NCBI GenBank assembly: GCA_023414875.1 | Contig: JAEZMV010000021.1 | Span: 62,001 to 126,000 of the forward strand | Length of the DNA: 64,000 nucleotides | Source of the DNA: Bacillota bacterium | GTDB taxonomy: Bacteria > Bacillota > Clostridia > Lachnospirales > Lachnospiraceae | Reading direction: 5' to 3' | Position numbers and translations under genes: made by a program | Shown: one piece after another, positions 1-7,885 of the stretch | How positions within the stretch are numbered: the first letter of the stretch is position 1 | Layout: each line of letters opens with the position of its first letter | Notes under the pieces: generated by a model | Database searches by the model: none | What the model saw: the letters and a program-made list of their open reading frames with translations, nothing else | What the model was told of the DNA's origin: nothing

Positions 1-29
1 GCACCGTAATATTCTTTTACATAATCCAC
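1..29 (-). CDS. Possible first codons of the next gene in the nucleoside operon (cut by window edge)
   Basis: A GTG codon at 29-27 opens a frame reading V-D-Y-V-K-E-Y-Y-G that runs off the left edge. A GAGGAG Shine-Dalgarno-like sequence lies about 10 bases upstream, inside the end of the permease gene. The position suggests a further salvage gene of the same operon, but nine codons are too few to name a product. The start is inferred. Confidence 0.35.
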
Positions 30-33
30 CTTA

Positions 34-984
34 TTAGCGCTCCTCACGGAAGTAGTTCACCCCGCAGCCTGCAGGCTGGGAACCTTCCTTGGATTTACGC
101 ATGGAGGTGATAATTAATACAAAGGTTGTGATTAGGAAGGGAAGCATAACATAAAATGCATTTGGTATTTCAATTACATCCTTAGGCACATAGAACTGCA
201 ACACACTGAAGGCACCGAAAACCAATGAACCAAAGATTGCCTTTGCAGGATTCCAGCTAGCAAATATTACGAGTGCAACAGATATCCAGCCCTGACCGTT
301 TACTACACTGCTGTTGTTCCAGATACCACCGCCATTGATCAAGGATAAATAGGCACCACCAAGAGCACAGATACCACCACCAAGAAGAATATGAATATAT
401 TTTACTAGTGTGACATTAATACCAGCAGCATCTGCGGCTGCCGCGTTTTCGCCAACGGATCTCATATTGAGACCAGCTCTCGTTTTAACCATATAGATTG
501 TAATAATAATAGCAATTACCACTGAAAGGTATACCAATGGATTATGCGAGAATAACAGTTTTCCAACCACCGGAATATCACCCAGTACAGGAATCGGTTT
601 TTCTGAAATGGAAGCCATAAAACTCTCAGACAGCTTTGGTGAGCCTCCGGCATCACGAATCATTGCCTCACCGAAAAACTTGGCAAAACCGGTGCCGAAG
701 ATCGTAAGCGTAAGACCGCAAACATTTTGATTTGCCTTCAGGGTAACGGTTAAAAACGCATAAATCAGAGTTGCAAAGACTCCGATTGCAAACGCCGCCA
801 GTAATGCCAGCCATAAATTATCGGTATGGAAGGCCATAAAAAAGCTCATGAATGCTCCCATGAACATCACACCCTCTACACCAAGGTTCAGATTTCCTGT
901 TTTTTCAGTGACTATTTCTCCGGTTGTTCCGAAAAGTAAAGGTGTGCCTGCTTTGATCGCAGCAAATAAAAAATTAATAATCAT
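34..984 (-). CDS. Nucleoside ABC transporter permease (NupQ/YufQ-like)
   Basis: A 316-residue, highly hydrophobic protein with about eight to ten membrane segments. It carries the motif NLNLGVEGVMFMGA near residues 31-44, typical of the second permease of BMP-type purine nucleoside importers (BPD_transp_2 family). It should pair with the adjacent permease to form the membrane channel. Its ATG overlaps the stop of the upstream permease gene as TAATG, so the two are translationally coupled. Length is normal for the family. The order lipoprotein, ATPase, permease, permease, downstream of xpt, supports purine nucleoside or base uptake. The exact substrate is inferred from family and context. Confidence 0.88.
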   Translation of the reverse strand: MIINFLFAAIKAGTPLLFGTTGEIVTEKTGNLNLGVEGVMFMGAFMSFFMAFHTDNLWLALLAAFAIGVFATLIYAFLTVTLKANQNVCGLTLTIFGTGFAKFFGEAMIRDAGGSPKLSESFMASISEKPIPVLGDIPVVGKLLFSHNPLVYLSVVIAIIITIYMVKTRAGLNMRSVGENAAAADAAGINVTLVKYIHILLGGGICALGGAYLSLINGGGIWNNSSVVNGQGWISVALVIFASWNPAKAIFGSLVFGAFSVLQFYVPKDVIEIPNAFYVMLPFLITTFVLIITSMRKSKEGSQPAGCGVNYFREER

Positions 985-2078
985 TATGCTTTCCTCCCCT
1001 TTCTGAATACAAAACGGTAACGGGTAAAGAAGTCAAATCCAAGAATAAAAAACAGGATAATTCCCTGTAGTATTCCGGATACCGCAGAAGATAAACCGAA
1101 GGTACTCTGCATTACGCTACAACCTTTATCGAGCATACTAAACAGTATCGTTACAATGAGTATCACAGCCGGATTTAACTTTGAAAGCCAAGCAACAGTA
1201 ATAGCTGTAAAGCCAACACCTCCGGCAACACCTTCTCCTAAGGTATACGCGGCTCCGGATACCTGGGTCATACCGGCAATTCCGCAGATTGCACCACTAA
1301 GAAACATGGTTCTCAACACAATTTTCTTCACATTCATTCCTGCATAACGTGCAGTATTTACACTTTCACCAACTACACTAATCTCGTAGCCCTGTTTTGA
1401 ATATTTGAGATAAATGAAGAGTACGACTACCAGAACAAGCCCTATTACCCAGCCTGCATGTACACCAAATATCTGATCCAGCCTTGCATTCTTTTCAAAG
1501 GATGCTATCTTAGGAAAACCTGAGGAGGAGGGATCACGCCAGGGTCCTTCCGTTAGAAATTTTATACTATATAACGCAATGTAATTTAACATTAAGGTAA
1601 ATAAGGTTTCATTTGTCCCGAACTTTGTTTTAAAATAAGCCGGAATTAGGCCCCAAATACCGCCACCTATAACACCAGCAATAAACATAATCAAAAGAAG
1701 AAGTATGTGAGGCAGGTGGTCAAAATACAACGCAAAAAAAGTTGCAAAGATTCCACCCATAATGATCTGGCCTTCAGCACCTATATTCCAAAATTTCATT
1801 TTAAATGCAGGGGTAATACCAATCGCTGCAATCAAAAGAGGAATTGCAATTTTAATGGTTCCTTTGATTGCCAGAGAACTACGCCACGCTCCATCCACGA
1901 TGGTTGAATAAACCTCAAACGGGTTTTGCCCGATTGCTAATATAAAGATTCCGCCGGCTATAATCGCAGCAACAAATGCCATAAGTGATAAAGCCAGATT
2001 TTTACCAAATGAGATTTCGGCCTTTTTCACTACGCGAATGAAAGGTTCGTGTTTTGTTTTCACTACATGGTCTGTCAT
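984..2078 (-). CDS. Nucleoside ABC transporter permease (NupP/YufP-like)
   Basis: A 364-residue integral membrane protein. It has a short cytoplasmic N-terminus of about 25 residues, then multiple hydrophobic segments with the family pattern KMKFWNIGAEGQIIMGG around residues 93-107. It is the first of two permeases of a BMP-type importer. Its ATG overlaps the stop of the ATPase gene as ATGA, and its own stop overlaps the next permease, so ATPase and both permeases form one coupled unit. Nothing is truncated. The substrate class (purine nucleosides) comes from family knowledge and from xpt in the same operon. Confidence 0.88.
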   Translation of the reverse strand: MTDHVVKTKHEPFIRVVKKAEISFGKNLALSLMAFVAAIIAGGIFILAIGQNPFEVYSTIVDGAWRSSLAIKGTIKIAIPLLIAAIGITPAFKMKFWNIGAEGQIIMGGIFATFFALYFDHLPHILLLLIMFIAGVIGGGIWGLIPAYFKTKFGTNETLFTLMLNYIALYSIKFLTEGPWRDPSSSGFPKIASFEKNARLDQIFGVHAGWVIGLVLVVVLFIYLKYSKQGYEISVVGESVNTARYAGMNVKKIVLRTMFLSGAICGIAGMTQVSGAAYTLGEGVAGGVGFTAITVAWLSKLNPAVILIVTILFSMLDKGCSVMQSTFGLSSAVSGILQGIILFFILGFDFFTRYRFVFRKGRKA

Positions 2079-3613
2079 TTGGTTTCTCCTTTCTCAGATA
2101 TATTAGCACCTGTCATCATTAATCCCAGCTGTTCCTTTGTTGTTTGCTTAGCATCTACAATTCCGGTTACTTTTCCATGGCATAATACCATAATCCGGTC
2201 GCACAGCTCCAGCATAACGTCGAGATCCTCTCCAATAAACAGGATTCCAACTCCCTTCTGCTTCTGCTCATTCAACAGATCATAGATCGTGTAGGAGGAA
2301 TTAATATCGAGTCCACGAACCGCGTAAGCTGTAATTAGTACGTTTGGTTGTGATTCTATCTCTCTTCCCAAAAGAACCTTTTGAACATTACCTCCGGATA
2401 ATCTTCTTACCGGGGTATCAACACTCGGGGTAATAATTCCTAACTGATCAATCAGCCTCTTTGCAAGATCTCTGGCTTCTTTCTTACTAACAAAGGGACC
2501 TTTTCCTTCATTATATTTCTTTAAAAGCATGTTATCAACCATGCCCATGGAAGCTGCCAGTCCCATACCGAGACGATCCTCCGGGATAAAGCTCATACTG
2601 ATGCCCATCTTAATAATTTCATTTGGAGATTTACCAACCAGGTTTTCATTATGATATAGAATAGCACCCTTTTTTACCGGAAGTAGACCCGCAATTGCCT
2701 CACAAAGCTCCTTCTGTCCGCTACCTGCAACACCTGCAACACCCAGTATTTCTCCTCGATCTAAATCAAAGGAGATATCCTTAATAGTCTCAAACCCTTC
2801 CTCATCACTGACCGTGAGATGATGCACCTCTAGTAGGTTTTCATCAAAGTCGGTTACCGGATGATTGATGGACAATTCCACCTTTCGTCCAACCATCAAC
2901 TCTGTCAGTTCCTGTGTACTGGTTTTTGCTGTGGTTACCGTCGCAACACTTTCTCCCTTACGAAGAATCGTTACTCGGTCACTGATTTCAAGTACTTCGT
3001 TTAACTTATGAGTAATGATGATTACCGCACAGCCTTCTTGTTTCATGAGTCGAAGGATTTCAAACAGACGCTTTGTTTCTTGGGGTGTTAATACTGCTGT
3101 TGGTTCATCTAAAATCAAAATATCCGCCTTACGGTAAAGCACCTTAAGTATTTCTACAGTCTGCTTCTCGCTTACGGACATCTGATAAATCTTCTTCTCC
3201 GGATCTACTTCCAAGCCAAAACGCTTGCTTATGTCCCGAATTTTTTCTGACCTAGTTTTATTTAAAAAGATACCTTTTTCTTTCGCTCCAAGAATGATGT
3301 TGTCTGTTGCGGATAATGCCTCCACCAGCTTAAAATGCTGATGTATCATTCCGACACCGAGTCTGATGGAATCCTCCGGAGAATTGATGGTGACGTCTTG
3401 CCCATTAATTAAAATAGAACCGCTGTCCGGTTTATAAATTCCTGATAGCATGTTCATAAGTGTTGTTTTACCTGATCCGTTTTCGCCAAGCAGGGCGAGT
3501 ATCTCGCCCTGCCTAACGGACAGGTCTATTTTGTTGTTTGCTACAACCGACCCAAAGGTTTTTGTTATTTTTTTAAGTTCGATTGCCATTGTTTCTTTGA
3601 TCATTTTTTCCAC
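2075..3613 (-). CDS. Nucleoside ABC transporter ATP-binding protein, tandem ABC domains
   Basis: A 512-residue protein with two ABC cassettes, as in NupO/YufO and sugar-type RbsA ATPases. The first has a Walker A GENGSGKTT near residue 43, signature SVSEKQTVEIL near 145, and Walker B ILILDEPTAVLTP near 165. The second has GVAGSGQKE in place of a canonical Walker A near residue 297, signature RLSGGNVQKVL, and a Walker B region ending AYAVRGLD, so it lacks the catalytic Glu. Degeneracy of the second site is normal for this family. The chosen start is a GTG with GGTGA four bases upstream; an in-frame ATG lies three codons later. It should energise the two downstream permeases. Confidence 0.9.
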   Translation of the reverse strand: MEKMIKETMAIELKKITKTFGSVVANNKIDLSVRQGEILALLGENGSGKTTLMNMLSGIYKPDSGSILINGQDVTINSPEDSIRLGVGMIHQHFKLVEALSATDNIILGAKEKGIFLNKTRSEKIRDISKRFGLEVDPEKKIYQMSVSEKQTVEILKVLYRKADILILDEPTAVLTPQETKRLFEILRLMKQEGCAVIIITHKLNEVLEISDRVTILRKGESVATVTTAKTSTQELTELMVGRKVELSINHPVTDFDENLLEVHHLTVSDEEGFETIKDISFDLDRGEILGVAGVAGSGQKELCEAIAGLLPVKKGAILYHNENLVGKSPNEIIKMGISMSFIPEDRLGMGLAASMGMVDNMLLKKYNEGKGPFVSKKEARDLAKRLIDQLGIITPSVDTPVRRLSGGNVQKVLLGREIESQPNVLITAYAVRGLDINSSYTIYDLLNEQKQKGVGILFIGEDLDVMLELCDRIMVLCHGKVTGIVDAKQTTKEQLGLMMTGANISEKGETK

Positions 3614-3632
3614 AATGTCACCAGCCTAATTA

Positions 3633-4739
3633 TTATTTTACTTCAACTGTTTTATAGTACCAATTCATAGCGCCTGTAATGTCTGCATCTGTTAAGGATT
3701 CTCCTGCTGCACATACTACATTTCCTGCATTGTCAACGAGCTCTCCTTCAAATACCTTGAAGCCGTCAAGAATTTTCTTCTTTGCTGCGTCAATCGCTTC
3801 CTGAGTTCCTTCTGCACAGTTCGCGGAAAGAGGAGATACATCTACTAACCCTTCTGCAAGACCACCGAAGTAATTTTCACTTTTCCAGTTGCCTTCCTTA
3901 GCAGCCTTTGTTGCTTCTGTATAATATTTACCCCAGTTCCAGATCGGAGCTGTTAAGTGAGCCTGAGGAGCATCCTTTGTCATATCTGAGTTATAACCAC
4001 AGCCCCATACGCCTCTCGCCTGAGCTGCCATCTGAGGTGCTGTTGTATCACCATGCTGAGCGATAACATCACAGCCCATATCAAGTAATGCTTCTGCTGC
4101 CTGCTGCTCTAAGGTAGGATCAAACCATGTATTAGTAACCTTTACATAGATTTTAGCGTCTGGATTAACGGATTCAACACCTAATGCAAAAGCATTAATT
4201 CCACCGGTAACCTCTGAGTTATCAATGCCCATAGCTGCAACAAAGCCGATCATGTTGGATTCTGTCTTCATACCTGCTGCAATACCTGCAAGGTAACGAA
4301 CCTGATAAATACGTCCGAAGTAGTTGTTAAAGTTTGTATCATTGCTTAAGTAGCCGGAACAGTGTGAAAAGATAATATCCTTATGTTCGTCAGCCAATTC
4401 CTTCATTGTATCCATATAACCCCAGCTGGTACCAAAGATAATGTCTGCACCTTCTTCAATACATTCTTCCATCGCAGTTCTAATTGCAACTGCATCCGTG
4501 TCATCAACATTGTTCTTACGAATAATCTGATCATCAGATAGACTAAGTTCTTTCTGCATTGCTACGATACCCTGATCGTGTGCATATGTATAGCCTGCGC
4601 CGTCTGCGGGATCTCCGATGTGAATTACTGCCACTTTAAAATCAGACTTTGCTCCTGTTTCCTTATCCTTAGTGCCACAAGCGGTAAATGATAATACCAT
4701 AACTGCAACTAAAATGACTGCTACTAGTTTCTTTAACAT
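3633..4739 (-). CDS. BMP family substrate-binding lipoprotein (nucleoside importer)
   Basis: A 368-residue lipoprotein. The signal peptide ends in a lipobox LSFTAC with the lipidated Cys at residue 21. The mature part starts like the Bmp/PnrA/Med family (FKVAVIHIGDPADGAGY) and carries GADIIFGTSWGYMD and IGFVAAMGI segments typical of purine nucleoside receptors. It would capture ligand outside the cell for the ATPase and permeases encoded directly downstream. A strong AAGGAGGAG ribosome site precedes the ATG. It lies 89 bases after xpt on the same strand. Ligand identity is inferred. Confidence 0.92.
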   Translation of the reverse strand: MLKKLVAVILVAVMVLSFTACGTKDKETGAKSDFKVAVIHIGDPADGAGYTYAHDQGIVAMQKELSLSDDQIIRKNNVDDTDAVAIRTAMEECIEEGADIIFGTSWGYMDTMKELADEHKDIIFSHCSGYLSNDTNFNNYFGRIYQVRYLAGIAAGMKTESNMIGFVAAMGIDNSEVTGGINAFALGVESVNPDAKIYVKVTNTWFDPTLEQQAAEALLDMGCDVIAQHGDTTAPQMAAQARGVWGCGYNSDMTKDAPQAHLTAPIWNWGKYYTEATKAAKEGNWKSENYFGGLAEGLVDVSPLSANCAEGTQEAIDAAKKKILDGFKVFEGELVDNAGNVVCAAGESLTDADITGAMNWYYKTVEVK

Positions 4740-4828
4740 GATTTCTCCTCCTTATTTTAAACCGGTTCTACGGTCTCGGGGTATAGTCCCCTTTCTCTAT
4801 TTACATGGCTTATAGCCATTCGTAAATC

Positions 4829-5404
4829 TTAGTCCCTAAAAACGATACCAGCTTCCTCACTCATTGCTTCAATAATTGCTAAGGATTCTACACGGAGACC
4901 GCTTTCACGTACTAGTCTGCCACCCTCCTGAAAGCCTTTTTCAATTACAATGCCAGCACCTACTAAGGTAGCACCTGCATCCTTTACGAGCTTTGAAAGT
5001 CCCATAAGAGCTGCACCATTTGCCAGAAAATCATCGATAATCAGCACCTTATCTTCCGCCTTTAAGAATTCCTTTGCTACTATGATATCGTAGACACGTC
5101 CATGAGTGAAGGATTCCACCTTACCGGTATATACGTCTCCGGCAATATTTTTTGTTTGGGTCTTCTTTGCAAATACCACCGGCACCTTAAAATACCAGGC
5201 GGCGATACAGGCAATTCCGATACCGGAAGCTTCGATGGTAAGGATCTTTGTAATCTCCTCATTCACGAACCGACTCCTAAATTCCTTTCCTATTTCCGCA
5301 AACAATTCAATATCCATCTGGTGGTTTAAAAAGCTATCCACCTTAAGAACATTACCTCCGCGTATTTTACCGTCTTTTATTATTCTGTCTTTTAGAAGCT
5401 GCAT
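4829..5404 (-). CDS. xpt: Xanthine phosphoribosyltransferase
   Basis: A 191-residue cytoplasmic enzyme that converts xanthine and PRPP to XMP in purine salvage. The PRPP-binding loop VLIIDDFLANGAALMGL lies at residues 120-136. The N-terminus (MQLLKDRIIKDG, then FLNHQMD) matches Xpt of Firmicutes, and the length equals the family norm. It is the first gene of the uptake operon, so import and salvage are coupled. The leader is only about 75 bases long and I do not see the canonical purine riboswitch, which often precedes xpt in Firmicutes. Control is therefore probably by another mechanism. Confidence 0.93.
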   Translation of the reverse strand: MQLLKDRIIKDGKIRGGNVLKVDSFLNHQMDIELFAEIGKEFRSRFVNEEITKILTIEASGIGIACIAAWYFKVPVVFAKKTQTKNIAGDVYTGKVESFTHGRVYDIIVAKEFLKAEDKVLIIDDFLANGAALMGLSKLVKDAGATLVGAGIVIEKGFQEGGRLVRESGLRVESLAIIEAMSEEAGIVFRD

Positions 5405-5480
5405 TCTGATACCCTACTTTTCATTTTATTCAAGGTGGTTTGGATAATTATGTATAGTAATATGACGTTCCCATGTGATA

Positions 5481-5509
5481 ATCTTAACGTTATTTTCGAC
5501 AATTATCAA
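5481..5509 (-). promoter_or_regulatory. Probable promoter of the xpt-nucleoside transporter operon
   Basis: On the minus strand TTGATA (5509-5504) and TAAGAT (5486-5481) are separated by exactly 17 bases. The predicted start site is about 75 bases upstream of xpt. No purine aptamer (conserved TTTCTACC-type core) is visible in the leader. The rest of the 5405-5670 interval is AT-rich with no gene. Confidence 0.55.
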
Positions 5510-5670
5510 TTTAGGAAAATTAATAAATATTATAATTAATAATAATATAATAAATCAAATAATTTTAGTTTTGCCAAGAATTACCTATTGGATTAACCTA
5601 CAATAACCACGGTTCTCGTACCTTCGAATATTTAATTCCTTAGGATGCCTTGAACCATGGACCTTATAAC

Positions 5671-5697
5671 AAAACAAAGAGTCTGCAAAGCAGACTC
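5671..5697 (-). terminator. Intrinsic terminator after the acetyltransferase gene
   Basis: On the minus strand GAGTCTGC and GCAGACTC pair around a 3-base loop and are followed by TTTGTTTT. The hairpin starts 27 bases past the stop codon at 5724. Confidence 0.8.
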
Positions 5698-5723
5698 ATC
5701 GTACTGAACGTGTTCACGAATTA

Positions 5724-6266
5724 TTATTGATTAGGCCACTCCTTGGCTAATACTGCATACTGATAACTATCGATCCAAATTGGGCTTCCCTCCGGCGTTC
5801 TCTTAAAATATACATTCTTAAGAAAGTGCCCTTCCCTTCTCATTCCAAGTCGTTCCAACACTTTCCAGGAAGCCACATTTTCAGGATTGCACATACCAAT
5901 TATCCGGTGTGCGCTTAAATTCTCAAAAGCATATTGCAGTATTTTGATACAGGCTTCCGTTGCATAACCCTTTCCATAATATGCAGGATTAAATACATAT
6001 CCAATCTCCCAGGTCATAAACTCTTTAGGTTCCTGCTGCTCAAAGTATATATTTCCGATCAATTTATTATTTTCAGTCAAACATACCGCCAAAAACGCTT
6101 CATTTCTTGAACGGTATATTGCCTCTTCCTTACATTCTTCCAGCGAATACGTATGATAAGGCTCATACTTTACTACCTCTTCCAATGAAAGATATTCATG
6201 TAAGCCTTTCCAGTCCTCCGGAGTAAACCTCCTTATCGTCAGCCGTTCCGTTCTCATCTTCTCCAA
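5724..6266 (-). CDS. GNAT family N-acetyltransferase (RimJ/RimL-like)
   Basis: A 180-residue GNAT-fold protein of the RimJ/RimL/MddA-like branch. It has an N-terminal TERLTIRRF, a central MTWEIGYVFNPAYYGKGYATEA with the acetyl-CoA loop near residues 80-101, and GMCNPENVASWKVLERLGMRREG near residue 123. Such enzymes acetylate amino groups of ribosomal protein N-termini or small molecules; the substrate cannot be read from sequence. The probable start is a TTG at 6266 with GGGGGA eight bases upstream; the ATG three codons on has poor spacing. It is monocistronic, with its own terminator. Confidence 0.85.
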   Translation of the reverse strand: MEKMRTERLTIRRFTPEDWKGLHEYLSLEEVVKYEPYHTYSLEECKEEAIYRSRNEAFLAVCLTENNKLIGNIYFEQQEPKEFMTWEIGYVFNPAYYGKGYATEACIKILQYAFENLSAHRIIGMCNPENVASWKVLERLGMRREGHFLKNVYFKRTPEGSPIWIDSYQYAVLAKEWPNQ

Positions 6267-6417
6267 ATATTTATCCCCCTATATCAATAGTTTCATGGCA
6301 ATTACCAAGTTGTCAAATACTACCACATATATTACCATCTCATTAAAAAAAGCACAAGCCAGGTAATCGTGTTCTATATAGCAGGACTTCTTATGGACTG
6401 AGTAAGGAAAACACTTT

Positions 6418-7377
6418 TTAAATCTTTGCCTCCCTCAGTAATTTCTGTAGACCGGAGGCTGAGGCTCTCAGACTTTCTAACTCTTCTGCATTCAGAGGTA
6501 CTTCAAGAACTTGTTTTACTCCGCTAGCTCCAACAATCGAAGGAATTCCCAGATATACATCCTCGATACCGTATTCACCGCGTAGTAAGGTAGAAATCGT
6601 TAATATGGAATTTTCATCCCTAAGAATTGCTTCTACAATCCTTTTTACGGCTAATGCAACAGCATAATAGGTAGCTCCCTTTCTCTCAATTACCTGGTAT
6701 GCAGCATTACGAACGGACTCATGTATTTCATCTTTTTTCATATCATTGCAGTCACAGGATATAACAGCGCATAATTCATTGATATCCATACCTGCAATTT
6801 TGGTAAGACTCCAGGTAGCTATTTCTGAATCCCCATGCTCTCCCATAATGTAGGTGTGAATATTACGAATATCAATATTAAAATTCTCTCCTAGTAGGAA
6901 CTTAAGTCTGGAGGTATCTAATACGGTTCCGGATCCAATTACTCTTTCTCTTGGAAAACCGGAAAGCTTATAGGTAATATAAGTTAAGATATCAACCGGA
7001 TTAGAAACTACAAGCAATATACAGTTTGGACTGTATTTTATAACTTCCGGTATGATGGTTTTGAATACAGTTAAGTTACTGCTTATCAGATCTAATCTGG
7101 TTTCTCCCTGCTTTTGAGCCGCTCCGGCTGCTATGATTACAATATCTGAATCCTTGGTATCAATATACTCACCGGCTATGATGTCTACCGGAGGTACGAA
7201 GGATACCCCATGGGATAGATCCATTGCTTCCCCTTCTGCCTTCTCTTTCTTGATATCTACGATTACAATTTTGGAAGCCAAGCCTCCGGTCATTAATGCA
7301 AAGGCTGTTGTTGCACCTACATAGCCTGCACCGATGATTGATATTTTTGCTCCTGAATCTTTCATATTAATACCCAT
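6418..7377 (-). CDS. ldh: L-lactate dehydrogenase
   Basis: A 319-residue NAD-dependent enzyme that reduces pyruvate to L-lactate. It shows the Rossmann motif GAGYVG (16-21), substrate-specificity Gln88 in AQKQGETRLD (Gln marks LDH, Arg would mark malate dehydrogenase), active-loop Arg94, and the catalytic His181 in GEHGDSE. Length is typical. The first ATG is only one base from its AAAGG ribosome site and a second in-frame ATG lies four codons later, so the exact start is uncertain. It is monocistronic. Its 5' leader holds two strong inverted repeats, suggesting regulated expression. Confidence 0.95.
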   Translation of the reverse strand: MGINMKDSGAKISIIGAGYVGATTAFALMTGGLASKIVIVDIKKEKAEGEAMDLSHGVSFVPPVDIIAGEYIDTKDSDIVIIAAGAAQKQGETRLDLISSNLTVFKTIIPEVIKYSPNCILLVVSNPVDILTYITYKLSGFPRERVIGSGTVLDTSRLKFLLGENFNIDIRNIHTYIMGEHGDSEIATWSLTKIAGMDINELCAVISCDCNDMKKDEIHESVRNAAYQVIERKGATYYAVALAVKRIVEAILRDENSILTISTLLRGEYGIEDVYLGIPSIVGASGVKQVLEVPLNAEELESLRASASGLQKLLREAKI

Positions 7378-7393
7378 GCCTTTCTCGTAACCT

Positions 7394-7447
7394 GCAAATT
7401 TTGGGCCGCAGGCACAAATTTGCGTGTGAAAGATTTATCTTTCACAC
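7394..7447 (-). promoter_or_regulatory. Two adjacent perfect inverted repeats in the ldh leader
   Basis: Immediately upstream of ldh lie GCAAATTT/AAATTTGC (arms 7394-7401 and 7416-7423) and, touching it, GTGTGAAAGAT/ATCTTTCACAC (arms 7424-7434 and 7437-7447, 2-base loop). They could be a repressor operator or RNA hairpins near the ribosome site. The spacing of the TGTGAA/TTCACA halves (10 bases) is wider than in a standard Rex box. The rest of the ~500-base gap up to 7885 is AT-rich, with a short TATCTACTAT repeat near 7460, and I see no gene in it. Confidence 0.55.
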
Positions 7448-7885
7448 TACACACCTCCTGTTATCTACTATTATCTACTATTATCTGTAATTTATAATAA
7501 TATACCGCACTTGTAAAACCTGTGATTTAAATCACATTTTCTACCAGATTATTCCTGTTGAGCATTCGGATCAACGACCAAAGTTACCATCAGTATTAAT
7601 CTCATTCCATCGCTTCATTTCCACCTGTCATTGGTGGCATTAAGATTATTATAACCACTTTCTACACTTCTGTGTCCATGAAGCCTTTACAAGAATAAAT
7701 GTACCGAATTTCAAGCCTATTAAAAATGGTTAAGCATAAACTGAAGCATAGTTACTTCGCATTCTTTATATGTTGTGCAATTTCTTAGTCTTAAAAATAT
7801 TCAATTAAATAATCTCCACTTCTTATTGGCATAATAATTTAATAAGTTTTCTTGTGTAAACAATATAACAATAAGGAGTGCGTCT

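Noticed and set aside
1156..1347. Plus-strand ORF inside the permease gene
   Set aside because: Antisense shadow of a well-supported gene, without a ribosome site.
5405..5480. Purine riboswitch upstream of xpt
   Set aside because: Expected from the family, but the leader lacks the conserved TTTCTACC-type core and is too short for the aptamer plus terminator.
7424..7447. Rex-binding site upstream of ldh
   Set aside because: The halves look similar but are separated by ten bases, wider than Rex sites, so I report only an inverted repeat.
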